DNA of 64,000 nucleotides, taken from contig NZ_LLWK01000038.1 of NCBI RefSeq assembly GCF_001529295.1, positions 248,001 through 312,000 on the forward strand, given 5' to 3'. Below the pieces are notes generated by a model. The model was not told the origin of the DNA. It saw only the letters and a list, made by a program, of their open reading frames with translations, and made no database searches. The DNA comes from Flavobacterium sp. TAB 87 (GTDB lineage: Bacteria; Bacteroidota; Bacteroidia; Flavobacteriales; Flavobacteriaceae). The position numbers and the translations under genes are program-made. Below are positions 25,252-35,676 of this stretch, one piece after another (position 1 is the first letter of the stretch; the number at the start of each line of letters is the position of its first letter).

Positions 25252-25908
25252 ATGTTAGACAAAACAGGAATAGCAAAACGAATTGCCAAAGAAGTAAAAG
25301 ACGGTTATTTTGTAAACTTAGGGATCGGAATTCCGACGTTAGTCGCGAATTATGTTAGCGACGAAATTGCTGTAGAATTTCAAAGTGAAAATGGCGTTTT
25401 AGGCATGGGTCCTTTTCCTTTTGAAGGTGAAGAAGATGCCGACATTATTAATGCGGGAAAGCAAACGATTACTACTATGCCTGGAGCAAGTTTTTTTGAC
25501 TCTGCTTTCAGTTTCGGAATGATTCGAAGTCAAAAAGTAGATTTAACTATTCTGGGCGCAATGGAAGTTGCCGAAAACGGAGATATAGCCAATTGGAAAA
25601 TTCCTGGTAAAATGGTTAAGGGAATGGGCGGTGCGATGGATTTAGTAGCTTCTGCAGAGAACATTATCGTAGCAATGATGCACGTAAATAAAGCGGGTGA
25701 ATCTAAAATTCTTAAAAAATGTACGTTGCCGTTAACTGGAGTTGGCTGTGTTAAAAAAGTAGTGACAGAATTAGCTGTTTTAGAAGTTACTCCCAAGGGA
25801 TTTAAATTAATTGAAAGAGCACCGGGCGTTTCGGTAGAGCACATTATCGCTTCGACTGAAGCCGACTTAATTATCGACGGAGAAATTCCGGAGATGAGTA
25901 TTACTTAG
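25252..25908 (+). CDS. scoB: 3-oxoacid CoA-transferase, subunit B
   Basis: A 218-residue beta subunit carrying the catalytic glutamate in the family motif SENGVLGMGP (~residues 43-52). That Glu forms the glutamyl-CoA thioester intermediate. The nearby GIGIPTLVANYV and GASFFDSAFSFGMIR segments are also characteristic. The pair would form an alpha2-beta2 enzyme. The 86-base gap to scoA contains no convincing promoter, so both are likely on one transcript ending at the hairpin at 25931-25974. Confidence 0.93.
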   Translation: MLDKTGIAKRIAKEVKDGYFVNLGIGIPTLVANYVSDEIAVEFQSENGVLGMGPFPFEGEEDADIINAGKQTITTMPGASFFDSAFSFGMIRSQKVDLTILGAMEVAENGDIANWKIPGKMVKGMGGAMDLVASAENIIVAMMHVNKAGESKILKKCTLPLTGVGCVKKVVTELAVLEVTPKGFKLIERAPGVSVEHIIASTEADLIIDGEIPEMSIT

Positions 25909-25930
25909 TTTTTACGAATCGGTTATAAAC

Positions 25931-25974
25931 AAAGGACATAACATAGTATTACAGTATGTTAAGTCCTTTGTTTT
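25931..25974 (+). terminator. Terminator of the CoA-transferase operon
   Basis: AAAGGACATAACATA (25931-25945) pairs with TATGTTAAGTCCTTT (25955-25969) with one mismatch, followed by GTTTT. Confidence 0.75.
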
Positions 25975-26025
25975 AACAATCCTAAATAGATATTTTAACT
26001 TATAACCTGTTTCAAGTATCTCGAA

Positions 26026-29000
26026 TTACTTCAAAACTACTTTTTGAGACATGATTTTATTATTCTGTAAAACTACTTTTACAACCAAAACCTGAGTTGG
26101 AATTTGACTTCCATTCCAACTAAATTCAGTGGATGAAATTTCGTTTTTTCGAAATAATTCTCTTCCTAACAAATCATAAATCACAACTTCATCTATAATA
26201 GTATCTACAGCAAATAATTGAACTGTTTTACTTCTCGTACTAATTTTTATGTCCTTCTCAACAATTGTCTGTTCCTCAATACCTAGCGTCTGATCTGCAT
26301 AAATCAATACAAAACGATCGTCAAAAACTCCCTTTTCAGTCGAAAAACTATATCCACTTTTTCGCAAATCATGAGTGACATTTAATTTTTTATCTTTTAA
26401 GTAAATAGCGTGAATGGCTAAATCTCCGTCAGAACTATGAATGTCTATACTAAATTTTCCTTCGATAGAAGAGATATATCCGACATGAACCTCATCTGCA
26501 ATTTCAAATGGTAAGCTTCTACCTTGAATGGTGAAGTTTCTGTTTCCTGAAATTGTGTAAAAATCTGCATGCGCATTTCCGTTTAAACTAACTCCATCAA
26601 ATCTAGTGTCAAAATTGTTCGTTGCACCTTCTACATAACCAACTAGCAATTGCTTAAATATTCCATCTTCGTTCATTAAATTCAACCATACTCGATGTCT
26701 CTCGCTAATAGTATTTTCCTTCTTGTTTTTACTAGGTTTGAAAAACTGATTGTTTTGACCAACTAGTCTCATACTATTGTCAAATTTTATCGTGCCTATT
26801 GCATTTGCAAAGGTAAAAAACGATTGGCCAGAAGCTATTTTTCCTGAAGGAGGAACTCCTTTCGGACCTGTAATTACAGCTCCAGTACGATTATAACTCG
26901 CATAATCAGCTGAAGTATACACATAAAACGAACTGCTTTGGGTGATTGGCGTGTCGTGCGTCCACAAATAAATGGTGCCATTGAGAAATTCATTTTTGTC
27001 CAGAAACGTATCGGCATTAATTGCAGATGCGTACGGGTTTCCTACTAAAAAGAATTCGTCTGGTAGTGTAGTTTCTCCTATAATATTTCCGTTATTCGGA
27101 ATGCCTTTAAATTTAACTCCTTGCTCATAAAGTTCCGAATTTTCGAAAGCTTTTTCACCGTTTGCATATGCTCCTGGTTTAGGCACTCGTATTATATATC
27201 CTTTTCCAGCTTGCATAGTCCCATCATCAAAAACCCAGTCTTTTTGCCATCGATAATATTTATCTGGAAAAGTATTTGGAGATAATTTTTTGGCTGTCTG
27301 ATTCAAAACAGGAGAAGACCAATACGTATAATCAAAATTCTTCATTGGGGTTGATGTTTTTTCTATGACCGCATGACCCGTATTTATAACCTCATCATCA
27401 TCTTGGTAGAGACTTGCTTTGTCTTTAATAACTAATGTTCCCAAACCCGAATAACCGAACGATAATCCCAACGTAGTGCCAGAAGCAATCGTAACTGTCT
27501 TTCCGAGAGCAATAGTGCAGCTGCACGCATATACTGATGTCGTAAATTCGTAATCTTTCTCAAAAGTAAGTTCCATTCCGTCTGCTGCTTGTTCGTTAGA
27601 CCAAATTTCAGAATACGTTGAACTGTTGGTGCACAAACGTAAACGCGCCACACGATGTTTTGCTTTTCCCGCAACTGAATTAAAGTTTCCTCCAATGATT
27701 GCCTTATTATCAGAAGTAATTGCCACGCTATATAAAGTACCATTTAAGCTACTCTCGAACGAGAGATCAATACCTCCATTTTTATGAAGGCGTACTAAAC
27801 GAGAAACCGGAGTGCCATTATAAGTTCCTGTAAACGTTCCACCAACTAAAACCCTTCCATCTTTTTGTAGCAAGATGGTTCGAATATCTCCTTTGCTAAA
27901 TCCCGTTCCGATGGCAAAAGTTGCGTCTAAAGAACCATCTGAATTCAGTCGAATCATTCTTTTTTGGGAAACACTCTTATAGCTAATAAAAGAACCTCCA
28001 GCGAGAATTTTACCATCGGGTTGAAGGGCCATTGCATAAATATTATTACCAAAACCAGCTTCGATAGTAAAGGTGTTGTCTGTAGAGCCATCGGCATTCA
28101 AACGAATCATTCGTGAAGAAGTAAGTCCGTTAAAAACAGTAAATCGTCCACCAACAATGATTTTGCCATCTGGTTGCACTTCAATTTGCTCCACATAAGC
28201 GTCAGCACCTTGACTATTAAAAGTCATATCAACCGTACCATCACTATTAAGGCGAATAATTCTATTAGCGGGCAAAGCATTATATGATGTAAAATTTCCA
28301 CCAACTAAAAACTTTCCATCATCTTGACGCCTAATGATATACACTTGATTGTTAAATCCTGTACCGCTCACAAAACTGCCGTCTATTTTTCCATTTTCAT
28401 TTAAGCGAATGATTCGTCCAGCGGAATTTCCATTATAATTTTTAAACGCTCCACCTGCAATTATTTTGCCATCTGGTTGGACTAAAATAGATCGCACAGT
28501 ATCATCCGAACCAACTTCTCCGAAATTGAAACTCGAATCTACATTGCCTTCTTCTGTAAGGCGAATTAATTTGCCAATGGTACTGCCATTAAATTTTCTA
28601 AAACTTCCACCAACTACTATTTTTTTATCGCTTACTGGTACTACTTTTAAAACTGCCAAATCAAAACCGACTCCTGGCGTTAAATAGCCACCATCTAATG
28701 CTCCATCATAATCTATCTTAGTAACTCGACCTTGGTTCAGTGCGTCATAAGTAGTGAAGTTTCCAGCTAAATACCATGAATTAGTATGGTCTGATGCGAT
28801 TGAAAAAACAGAAGAATTAGGGCCATCTCCATTATCGAAATTTGATTTCACTTGTCCGTTATCGTCTAAAAAAATAATTCTGTTTACGACACTGCCATTG
28901 TAATTGCCCGTAAAACTTCCACCAACCATACAATTACCATTGCCATCCAATTTAATCGCATATACAATCCCTGAAGTAAAACCGCTTCCCGAAGTGAACG

Positions 29001-29871
29001 AAGAATCTAAAGAACCATCAGTATTAAGTCTAACGATTCTATTTACCGTTATCCCATTGTAAGTTGTAAAGCTTCCTCCAACTAGAATCTTTCCATCACT
29101 CGCAATTGCCATTGTTTCAACATTAGTATCAAATCCATCTCCAACATTAAAAGTCGAATCTATACTTCCGTCTTCATTTAAACGCACGATGTGATTTTTG
29201 CTTGAACTTGAAAACGAAGTGAAATTACCACCAACCAGAATTTTATTGTCTAATTGAACTGCTACCACATTGACTTGATGGGAAGAGCCAGTTCCGACGA
29301 AAAAAGAAGAGTCTAACAATCCATTTGGAAGTAAACGAGCAATTTTATTTGCGGTGACACCTTTAATACTGGCAAAAGTACCGGCAATTATTATTCTATT
29401 ATTTTGATCTACTGCTATGCTATGAATACTACTTGTAGTAGTAATTGGTCCTACGTTCGCTGTAAATGCTGCATCTAAATTACCTACTGCATCTGTTTTT
29501 ATAATTTTGGATACGGCTGCGCCATTATACATTTTGAAATTCCCTGCGATTATCACTTGTGAATCGGTTTGAACTGCGGCACAAAGTACGTTACCATCAA
29601 AACCAGTTCCTGTAACAAATGTTGCATCTATTTGACCTTCTACATCCAAGCGACAAAATTTTGAAACAGCAGTTCCATTGAAATTATTAAAGCTACCTCC
29701 AACAATTAATTTATTATCCGATTGTAAACTGATAGAATGAACGACGCCATCGAATCCATCTCCTAATAAGCCATTGTCTATAGTATTAAAAGTGGGATCT
29801 AATTTGCCTTGTTGCGCTTGAGAATGAGAAGCGGAGAAAAATAAAAGCAGAAAAAGTAAAGTTGTTTTCAA
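26026..29871 (-). CDS. Secreted T9SS cargo with 14 delta-60 repeats
   Basis: A 1281-residue secreted protein. The signal peptide (MKTTLLFLLLFFSASHSQAQ) is followed by 14 tandem repeats of ~50-54 residues (to ~residue 740). Each has a core like RLNxDGSLDxSFxxGxGF and a hydrophobic KILVGGxFxxYNG strand. These are delta-60 (DUF5122) repeats, which probably fold as beta-propeller blades; 14 would make two seven-bladed propellers. The C-terminal ~500 residues form the module shared with two neighbouring proteins (30637-35676, 36506-39577), ending in a T9SS tail (LVVKVVLQNNKIMSQKVVLK). It is probably surface-anchored or released. Binding partner unknown; no catalytic motif is visible. Confidence 0.9.
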   Translation of the reverse strand: MKTTLLFLLLFFSASHSQAQQGKLDPTFNTIDNGLLGDGFDGVVHSISLQSDNKLIVGGSFNNFNGTAVSKFCRLDVEGQIDATFVTGTGFDGNVLCAAVQTDSQVIIAGNFKMYNGAAVSKIIKTDAVGNLDAAFTANVGPITTTSSIHSIAVDQNNRIIIAGTFASIKGVTANKIARLLPNGLLDSSFFVGTGSSHQVNVVAVQLDNKILVGGNFTSFSSSSKNHIVRLNEDGSIDSTFNVGDGFDTNVETMAIASDGKILVGGSFTTYNGITVNRIVRLNTDGSLDSSFTSGSGFTSGIVYAIKLDGNGNCMVGGSFTGNYNGSVVNRIIFLDDNGQVKSNFDNGDGPNSSVFSIASDHTNSWYLAGNFTTYDALNQGRVTKIDYDGALDGGYLTPGVGFDLAVLKVVPVSDKKIVVGGSFRKFNGSTIGKLIRLTEEGNVDSSFNFGEVGSDDTVRSILVQPDGKIIAGGAFKNYNGNSAGRIIRLNENGKIDGSFVSGTGFNNQVYIIRRQDDGKFLVGGNFTSYNALPANRIIRLNSDGTVDMTFNSQGADAYVEQIEVQPDGKIIVGGRFTVFNGLTSSRMIRLNADGSTDNTFTIEAGFGNNIYAMALQPDGKILAGGSFISYKSVSQKRMIRLNSDGSLDATFAIGTGFSKGDIRTILLQKDGRVLVGGTFTGTYNGTPVSRLVRLHKNGGIDLSFESSLNGTLYSVAITSDNKAIIGGNFNSVAGKAKHRVARLRLCTNSSTYSEIWSNEQAADGMELTFEKDYEFTTSVYACSCTIALGKTVTIASGTTLGLSFGYSGLGTLVIKDKASLYQDDDEVINTGHAVIEKTSTPMKNFDYTYWSSPVLNQTAKKLSPNTFPDKYYRWQKDWVFDDGTMQAGKGYIIRVPKPGAYANGEKAFENSELYEQGVKFKGIPNNGNIIGETTLPDEFFLVGNPYASAINADTFLDKNEFLNGTIYLWTHDTPITQSSSFYVYTSADYASYNRTGAVITGPKGVPPSGKIASGQSFFTFANAIGTIKFDNSMRLVGQNNQFFKPSKNKKENTISERHRVWLNLMNEDGIFKQLLVGYVEGATNNFDTRFDGVSLNGNAHADFYTISGNRNFTIQGRSLPFEIADEVHVGYISSIEGKFSIDIHSSDGDLAIHAIYLKDKKLNVTHDLRKSGYSFSTEKGVFDDRFVLIYADQTLGIEEQTIVEKDIKISTRSKTVQLFAVDTIIDEVVIYDLLGRELFRKNEISSTEFSWNGSQIPTQVLVVKVVLQNNKIMSQKVVLK

Positions 29872-29940
29872 TAGTAATAAGTTTAATGGTACGTAGTAAT
29901 TTTAATGAAAAAGCTAAACAGAAGCTTTTTAAAGTATACA

Positions 29941-29971
29941 CAAAAATATAAAAATAATAAAAATCTTACAA
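29941..29971 (-). promoter_or_regulatory. Promoter of the delta-60 repeat protein gene
   Basis: On the minus strand TTG (complement of 29969-29971), 20 bases, TATTTTTG (complement of 29941-29948), about 70 bases before the ATG. Confidence 0.55.
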
Positions 29972-30071
29972 TACCTTGAATTAGTGATATTTCTTCTTTA
30001 ATTTTAAATCTTGACATTTTACATAATCGCTCAAACAATGTTTACTTTTAACTTTTCTATTTATCTTAAAA

Positions 30072-30554
30072 ATGTCTGAAACTTATACCATACTACAAGC
30101 ACTAAAAAAATTAGAGCATTATTGCGCTTACCAAGATCGTTGTCATGATGAAGTAGTGTCTAAACTAAAAAGTCTTAAAATGACTGCTGACGAAATTGAT
30201 CAAGTGATTGTTAAACTTATTAGTGATAATTTTTTAAACGAAACCCGTTTTGCGTGTAGTTTTGCGAGAGGAAAACATAGAATAAAACAATGGGGAAAAG
30301 TGCGCATCGTCAATGAGCTCAAATTCCGGCATATTTCGGCATATAATATTACAACAGCTTTGAAAGAAATTTCTTCAGAAGAATATTACGAAACGTTTGA
30401 AAATTTATCATTGAAAACATGGGAAGGTATTTCAGAAAAAAATAAACTTAAGAAGAGTAAAAAATTCTGCGATGCTTTGTTGCGTAAAGGTTTTGAAAGT
30501 ACGCTCGTTTATGAGAAGATGAAAATGCTTTCTTCTACTAAAGACGAAGTGTAA
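30072..30554 (+). CDS. recX: RecX-family regulatory protein
   Basis: A 160-residue all-helical cytoplasmic protein matching RecX, which binds and limits RecA filaments. The three-helix tandem repeats of the family are visible, with CAYQDRCHDEVVSKL at ~residues 18-32 and FLNETRFACSFARGKHRIKQWG at ~57-78. recA is not adjacent, which is usual in this phylum. It stands alone between two leftward giant genes and shares a strong bidirectional terminator with the next. Confidence 0.9.
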   Translation: MSETYTILQALKKLEHYCAYQDRCHDEVVSKLKSLKMTADEIDQVIVKLISDNFLNETRFACSFARGKHRIKQWGKVRIVNELKFRHISAYNITTALKEISSEEYYETFENLSLKTWEGISEKNKLKKSKKFCDALLRKGFESTLVYEKMKMLSSTKDEV

Positions 30555-30583
30555 AAAGGAAAGAATTAATTAAAAGTCGTAAA

Positions 30584-30617
30584 AAAAAACCACTTGCGCA
30601 TACAAGTGGTTTTTTTA
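30584..30617. terminator. Bidirectional terminator between recX and the giant T9SS gene
   Basis: AAAAAACCACTTG and CAAGTGGTTTTTT form a perfect stem with a 6-base loop, with A-run and T-run on the two sides. Confidence 0.92.
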
Positions 30618-30636
30618 ATTCAATAAGTTACTGATA

Positions 30637-33600
30637 TTAAAATATAATTTTAGTCGTTTGCGTTATACCATTTTCTAATTGCAATTTAACCAACAATACC
30701 TGATCACTACTTCTTAAATTAGCAATTTCAAAAACTGAAGAATTGATTTTACTTTTACTATAAATTGTTTTACCCGAAACATCGTAAATCAATACTTTTT
30801 CAATTGTATGAGTTGTAGCATCAATAGTTATGACTTTATTTTTCACAGATACTTTTATCGTTTTGTTTTGCTGTTGAAAATCATCTACTCCTAATGTTTT
30901 ATTGGTGTACTTTAATACAAAACGATCGTCGAATGTTCCGTCTGCGCTTGAGAAACTATAGTCGCCTTTGCGTAAATTGTGCGTTTTATTTTCAACCTTA
31001 TCAAATAAAAATACCGACTGATTGTCTAAGCTACCATCTGTGTGGTCTATGCTAATAGTAAACATACTATTAGGAACAGCAGGTTTTTTTGCCAAATTTG
31101 CGCGAAATCCTAACGGAATTTCTTCATCCGTAAAAGGAACAGCGCGGCCTTGAATAGCCAGTTTAGCACCATTATTTATACTATAAAAATCCGCATAGGC
31201 ATTACCATTATAGGTTACCCCATCATAAACCATATCGTAAGCATTGGTAGCTCCGCTAAGGTATCCTATTAAAAGTTGTTTGAACAACCCATCTTCATTG
31301 GTTAGATTTAGCCATATTCTATTTTTCTCAACAGCTGGCTTTCTAGTCATTTTGAAGAACTGTGAATTTTGGCCCAGTGGGCGCATATAATTTTTAAAAG
31401 AAACAGACGGCAAACTTGCATCGGCAGCAATAAAAAATGACTGACCTGCCGCAATGTACCCAGAAGGTGCTTTAGATCCTGTTACAGCCGCCGTTCCAGA
31501 ATTGGTACCAACGCCGCCGGTGATATTATAACTTGCATAATCGCCACTGTTGTAATTATAAGTGGCCGTGCCAGGTTGCAAGGTGCTAGGTGGCGAATTG
31601 TGCTCCCAAAAGTACAATGTTCCATATAAATTGGGATTTCCATAAATAAACTCATCGGCATAAACTGCAGATGGATAAGGGTTTCCAATTAAGTTCCATG
31701 TCCCGTTGAGCTGAAATTCGATAGTTCCATTGTTTGGGATGCCTTCAAAAACAGCATTGTAAACAGTTGCTGTCGTAAGATCGAAACTTTGTGGCGCACG
31801 CACGGCATAACCAGATGCGGGATTCATAGTTTCTACACCATTCACACTTACAGACCAGCCATTGCTGTATTTTAAATATTTGTCATACAAAGTATTAGGC
31901 GAAAGTTGGTTTAATGTCATTCCAGCAACTGGAGATGACCAGTAGGTGAAATCGTACCTGCGCATTGGCGTCGTATTGCGTTTGTAGGTAATTTTTCCTG
32001 TGTTTTGCACATCTTCTATTTGCACCAAGCTCGCATTATTTTCAAATACCAAGCCATTATCGGTAGTCACATTAACTCCCTTTGTAATAGTTAAGGTCAA
32101 GTCTGAAGGCACAATTACAACTACACCCGCATTGATAGTAAGCGCACAAGCCGTAAAGTTTGTTGCAAAAGGCGAATTGGGTGTAACACTCGCAATGATC
32201 GCATTTTTGGTGGCAGTTGGACTTCCGTTACTCCACGCATTTCCGTTCCAGGTTGTTGAAGAATTATCTCCTACAATTACTGATGCTGTTGCTGCAGAAG
32301 TACAACCGTTTGTAGTTACTGTAAAAGTATATGATCCTGCTGATAAATTAGGCACGGTGTAAGCAGTACCAGATCCTAGAATTGTGGTGTTAATTGGTCC
32401 ACTTTGATTAATAGTCCATGATCCTGTGGGTAAATTGCTTAAAATTACGGTTCCGAAAGCAGCAGAACAAGTTACATTGGTAATCGCTCCAACTGTCGGG
32501 GTTGCTACACTATTTATAATTACTGTAACCTGTAATCTTGCAGTTCCTTCACAACCGCTAACTGTTTGTGACGCATAATAACTTCCATCACTTAAAACTG
32601 TATTCGATGCTAAAGCAACTCCGCCTGATGGCGCGCTGTACCATTTTAAACCACTACCAGTAGCTACTAAATCTGAAATTTTCGGCGATAAAAGTGCATT
32701 TGCACAGAAAGTCTGTGTTGTTGAACTGGTTGTTGGTGCGAGTGGGTTTGTGATTGTAACTTTCCACGAACCCGAGGAAAGGACAAATGCAGTATTACAT
32801 ATATTGTCCTTCGCAAAACGAGTATAGGTCGTTGTCGTGGTAAGGCCACTTGGCGGATCATAACTTTTTAAGGTGGCTCCAAGAATGTCTACACCATTTG
32901 CTTGCCATTTATAACTAATGGTTCCATCTCCACCGCTAGCATCTGTGGCACTTCCAATGATGGATGGATCTCCGTTATAGCAAATAACTTGTCCTGTACT
33001 ATTTATTACACCTGCACTAAAAACAGGATTAACTTTAACCATTATTACGGCCGAAGTATTAGTGAAATTGCATGAGGTAACTACTCTTCGGTACCAACTT
33101 GTTTGCGATACTGTACCTGATGTATAATTTGCAGTTGTATTAGATCCAGGCGCATCTGCAAATCCAGTAATTGCGCTAGTTGTGCTTCTTTGCCATTTAA
33201 AAGTAAAACTACCTCCTCCTCCCGTAGGTGTACTACCATTAATTGTGACAGCGGCCCCACTGCAAATAGCTACTGCATAAGAGGATGTTATATAAACTCT
33301 TTTTAGAGTTCCTGAGCAGGGATCACCAAATACTGCATTACTAGCTGGAATGGTGGCAGAATTATTGCCTAAAATATAACTTTCCGAAACAGCTTGACTA
33401 GTTGAGGAATGACAAGCAGGATTAATGGCAAAATTTGGTGCTGTACCTGTAGGCGTTCCGTAACTTGCAAAATCCACTGATGCAAAATAAGCCGTTGCAG
33501 GAGCAGAAATAGTAGCCGGTGTGCTGTTTTCAGTAGCGGTAGCGCTCACAGAACCTGAAATTCCATTTGTAAATGTTAGTTTGTTATTGCTTATTTGTGT

Positions 33601-35676
33601 ACTATAAAATGATACCGAACCACTAATACTAACATTGGCACACGGACCAGTTGCAGTTACTGTATAAGTTCCCGCTGATGTAGGTGTACCGCTAATAGTT
33701 ACGGTTTTTGTGGTAGTACTTACCGTAGAAGTTAATCCAGCTGGTAAAGTGCTTACGTTTGCATTTGTAGCACTACCTGAATAGGTATACATTGTAGACG
33801 TAAAAGGAGTTCCTGAACAAATTGTTTGAGTTTGAGAACCGCTAGTTAAAACTATTGTTCCCAAAGGGTTTATGACCACCGACCCCGTACGACTTACATT
33901 GGCACAAGGACCAGTGGCAGTAACTGTATAGGTGCCCCCTGCTGCCGGTATACCGCTAACAGTTACGGTTTTTAATGTAGTATTTACAGCAGCATTTAAT
34001 CCAGTTGGTAAATTGGTTACATTTGCATTTGTGGCACTACCTGAATACGTATAAACTGTAGTTGCATAGCCACTTCCTGCACAAACTGTTTGATCCTGCG
34101 TGCCACTCGTATAAACAATAGCACCAAGAGGATTCACAGTAATTGTTCCGCTCACAGAAAACCCAGCGCAAACGCCCGTAGTTGTAAGTGTATAAGTTCC
34201 AGACGACGTAGGAGTACCAGAAATCGTTACGCCGCTGGGGCCAATAGAGGAAGTAACTCCAGCGGGCAAATTAGTAACAGTAACTCCAGTTACATTGCCT
34301 GAGTAAAAGTACGTAGTAACTGGAATTGTGGATCCCGCACAAACAGTGGGATTTTGCACCCCTGTAACTGTGTATGTTGTAGGGCAATCTTCTGGTTGCA
34401 GTTCTCCAGTGGAAAGCAATTTAGCGCTTGTGGAACTACCTCCGATTTGAAACTTTACTTGAGAAAGTTGCGTTGTCGTTAATGCGGAACCTGTATTTGC
34501 TACAAAAATTTTGCTTGAACTAGTCCAGCCGTTGATGGTTAAAATTTTACCAGTTGTCCAAGTTAATGCACTGCTGTTCGCAAAATTAGTTGTTGAAGTT
34601 CCAAGCAAATCGATGGTCGAATTATCGTTTAAAGTAATGGTTCCCAACGTTTCACTAAAACCTCCTGCTGCGTAGCTCCCACCATTAAAGATCACTTTTG
34701 CACCATCAGATATAATATTTGCAGCACTTGGAGCTAGCTTTGCTGTACCGCTCATTGTTAAATTATTTGATACCGTTGTTGTTGCAGCCAAGGTTTTATT
34801 TTCTGATCCAGATACTGTAAGATTTGTATAATCTGTAGGACGAATCGCTTGCCCTGCACCGTCGTAATTTACTGTCGCACCTGTGCCATTAAGCTCAATT
34901 TTTTTTGTACCCAAAGCACTGATGCTAAATGGATTAGCATTACTCAACAACAAGGTGCCAGTTTGAGCGCCCGTTGCCGGTGCCGTGGTAAAAGTAGACT
35001 CGTTATATATAGAGCCATCTGTTATTGTGATTTTTCCATCTACGTTTAATAAACCACTTGACAAATTAAAAGATGCATTACTTACATTCTTTTCACCAGA
35101 TCCTGCAAAGCTCGAGATATTTAGATTGCCTGAAATATTAAAATTTGAGATTCGAGATGTGAATAAATTTAGACGCGTAACATATCCTCCAGTTGGAGGA
35201 TTATTTGTGCCAATTTGCACAGAAGCGCAATTGAGTGTTCCACTACCAGATATATCGGCTGATCGACTGTCGCCTGAATCTGATTGTAAAGTAATAATTC
35301 CGCTGACATTTAATACCGAATTTACTATAAGATTAGTTACTGCACTTCCATTGGAAATAATATTTATAGAAGCGCATGCGGCATTTGTTCCAACAGTAAT
35401 TGTACGATTAGCCTGAATAATAACAATATCGCCAGCAATTGGAAAACTTGTACCAGGGCCACTTTCACTGTTAATTGTAGACCACGTATTAACATCGTTC
35501 CATGCACCGTTAACCCTCGCATAATGAGTGGTCTGTGCAATTCCGCTTAGTTGAAAAACTATAAATAATGCAAAAGCGAGTAACAATTTTGAGCGCAAAG
35601 GACCGCTATTTTCAGTTCGCAAACCAAAATGCTGAAAATTTAAACTATTTGTTGAAAAAGGTAGTTTTTTATCCAT
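30637..35676 (-). CDS. Giant T9SS cargo with Ig-like repeats
   Basis: A 1679-residue secreted protein. An unusually long N-terminus (~28 residues) precedes the hydrophobic signal (LLLAFALFIVFQLSGIAQ). Residues ~50-420 resemble a beta-helical, G8-like adhesin region (NGAWNDVNTWSTINS). Then come three tandem ~85-90-residue Ig-like repeats (~425-690), with recurring phrases TVCAGS, YTYSGSATNANV and GTYTVTATGPCANVS. More Ig/PKD-like segments follow. The last ~500 residues are the C-terminal module shared with the proteins at 26026-29871 and 36506-39577, including RIWLNLTNEDGLFKQLLIGY, then a T9SS sorting tail ending QTTKIIF. Likely a large surface adhesin (inference from architecture). Confidence 0.88.
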   Translation of the reverse strand: MDKKLPFSTNSLNFQHFGLRTENSGPLRSKLLLAFALFIVFQLSGIAQTTHYARVNGAWNDVNTWSTINSESGPGTSFPIAGDIVIIQANRTITVGTNAACASINIISNGSAVTNLIVNSVLNVSGIITLQSDSGDSRSADISGSGTLNCASVQIGTNNPPTGGYVTRLNLFTSRISNFNISGNLNISSFAGSGEKNVSNASFNLSSGLLNVDGKITITDGSIYNESTFTTAPATGAQTGTLLLSNANPFSISALGTKKIELNGTGATVNYDGAGQAIRPTDYTNLTVSGSENKTLAATTTVSNNLTMSGTAKLAPSAANIISDGAKVIFNGGSYAAGGFSETLGTITLNDNSTIDLLGTSTTNFANSSALTWTTGKILTINGWTSSSKIFVANTGSALTTTQLSQVKFQIGGSSTSAKLLSTGELQPEDCPTTYTVTGVQNPTVCAGSTIPVTTYFYSGNVTGVTVTNLPAGVTSSIGPSGVTISGTPTSSGTYTLTTTGVCAGFSVSGTITVNPLGAIVYTSGTQDQTVCAGSGYATTVYTYSGSATNANVTNLPTGLNAAVNTTLKTVTVSGIPAAGGTYTVTATGPCANVSRTGSVVINPLGTIVLTSGSQTQTICSGTPFTSTMYTYSGSATNANVSTLPAGLTSTVSTTTKTVTISGTPTSAGTYTVTATGPCANVSISGSVSFYSTQISNNKLTFTNGISGSVSATATENSTPATISAPATAYFASVDFASYGTPTGTAPNFAINPACHSSTSQAVSESYILGNNSATIPASNAVFGDPCSGTLKRVYITSSYAVAICSGAAVTINGSTPTGGGGSFTFKWQRSTTSAITGFADAPGSNTTANYTSGTVSQTSWYRRVVTSCNFTNTSAVIMVKVNPVFSAGVINSTGQVICYNGDPSIIGSATDASGGDGTISYKWQANGVDILGATLKSYDPPSGLTTTTTYTRFAKDNICNTAFVLSSGSWKVTITNPLAPTTSSTTQTFCANALLSPKISDLVATGSGLKWYSAPSGGVALASNTVLSDGSYYASQTVSGCEGTARLQVTVIINSVATPTVGAITNVTCSAAFGTVILSNLPTGSWTINQSGPINTTILGSGTAYTVPNLSAGSYTFTVTTNGCTSAATASVIVGDNSSTTWNGNAWSNGSPTATKNAIIASVTPNSPFATNFTACALTINAGVVVIVPSDLTLTITKGVNVTTDNGLVFENNASLVQIEDVQNTGKITYKRNTTPMRRYDFTYWSSPVAGMTLNQLSPNTLYDKYLKYSNGWSVSVNGVETMNPASGYAVRAPQSFDLTTATVYNAVFEGIPNNGTIEFQLNGTWNLIGNPYPSAVYADEFIYGNPNLYGTLYFWEHNSPPSTLQPGTATYNYNSGDYASYNITGGVGTNSGTAAVTGSKAPSGYIAAGQSFFIAADASLPSVSFKNYMRPLGQNSQFFKMTRKPAVEKNRIWLNLTNEDGLFKQLLIGYLSGATNAYDMVYDGVTYNGNAYADFYSINNGAKLAIQGRAVPFTDEEIPLGFRANLAKKPAVPNSMFTISIDHTDGSLDNQSVFLFDKVENKTHNLRKGDYSFSSADGTFDDRFVLKYTNKTLGVDDFQQQNKTIKVSVKNKVITIDATTHTIEKVLIYDVSGKTIYSKSKINSSVFEIANLRSSDQVLLVKLQLENGITQTTKIIF

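Noticed and set aside
34985..35416. 143-codon plus-strand ORF inside the giant Ig-like protein gene
   Set aside because: Antisense shadow of repetitive Thr/Ser-rich coding sequence.
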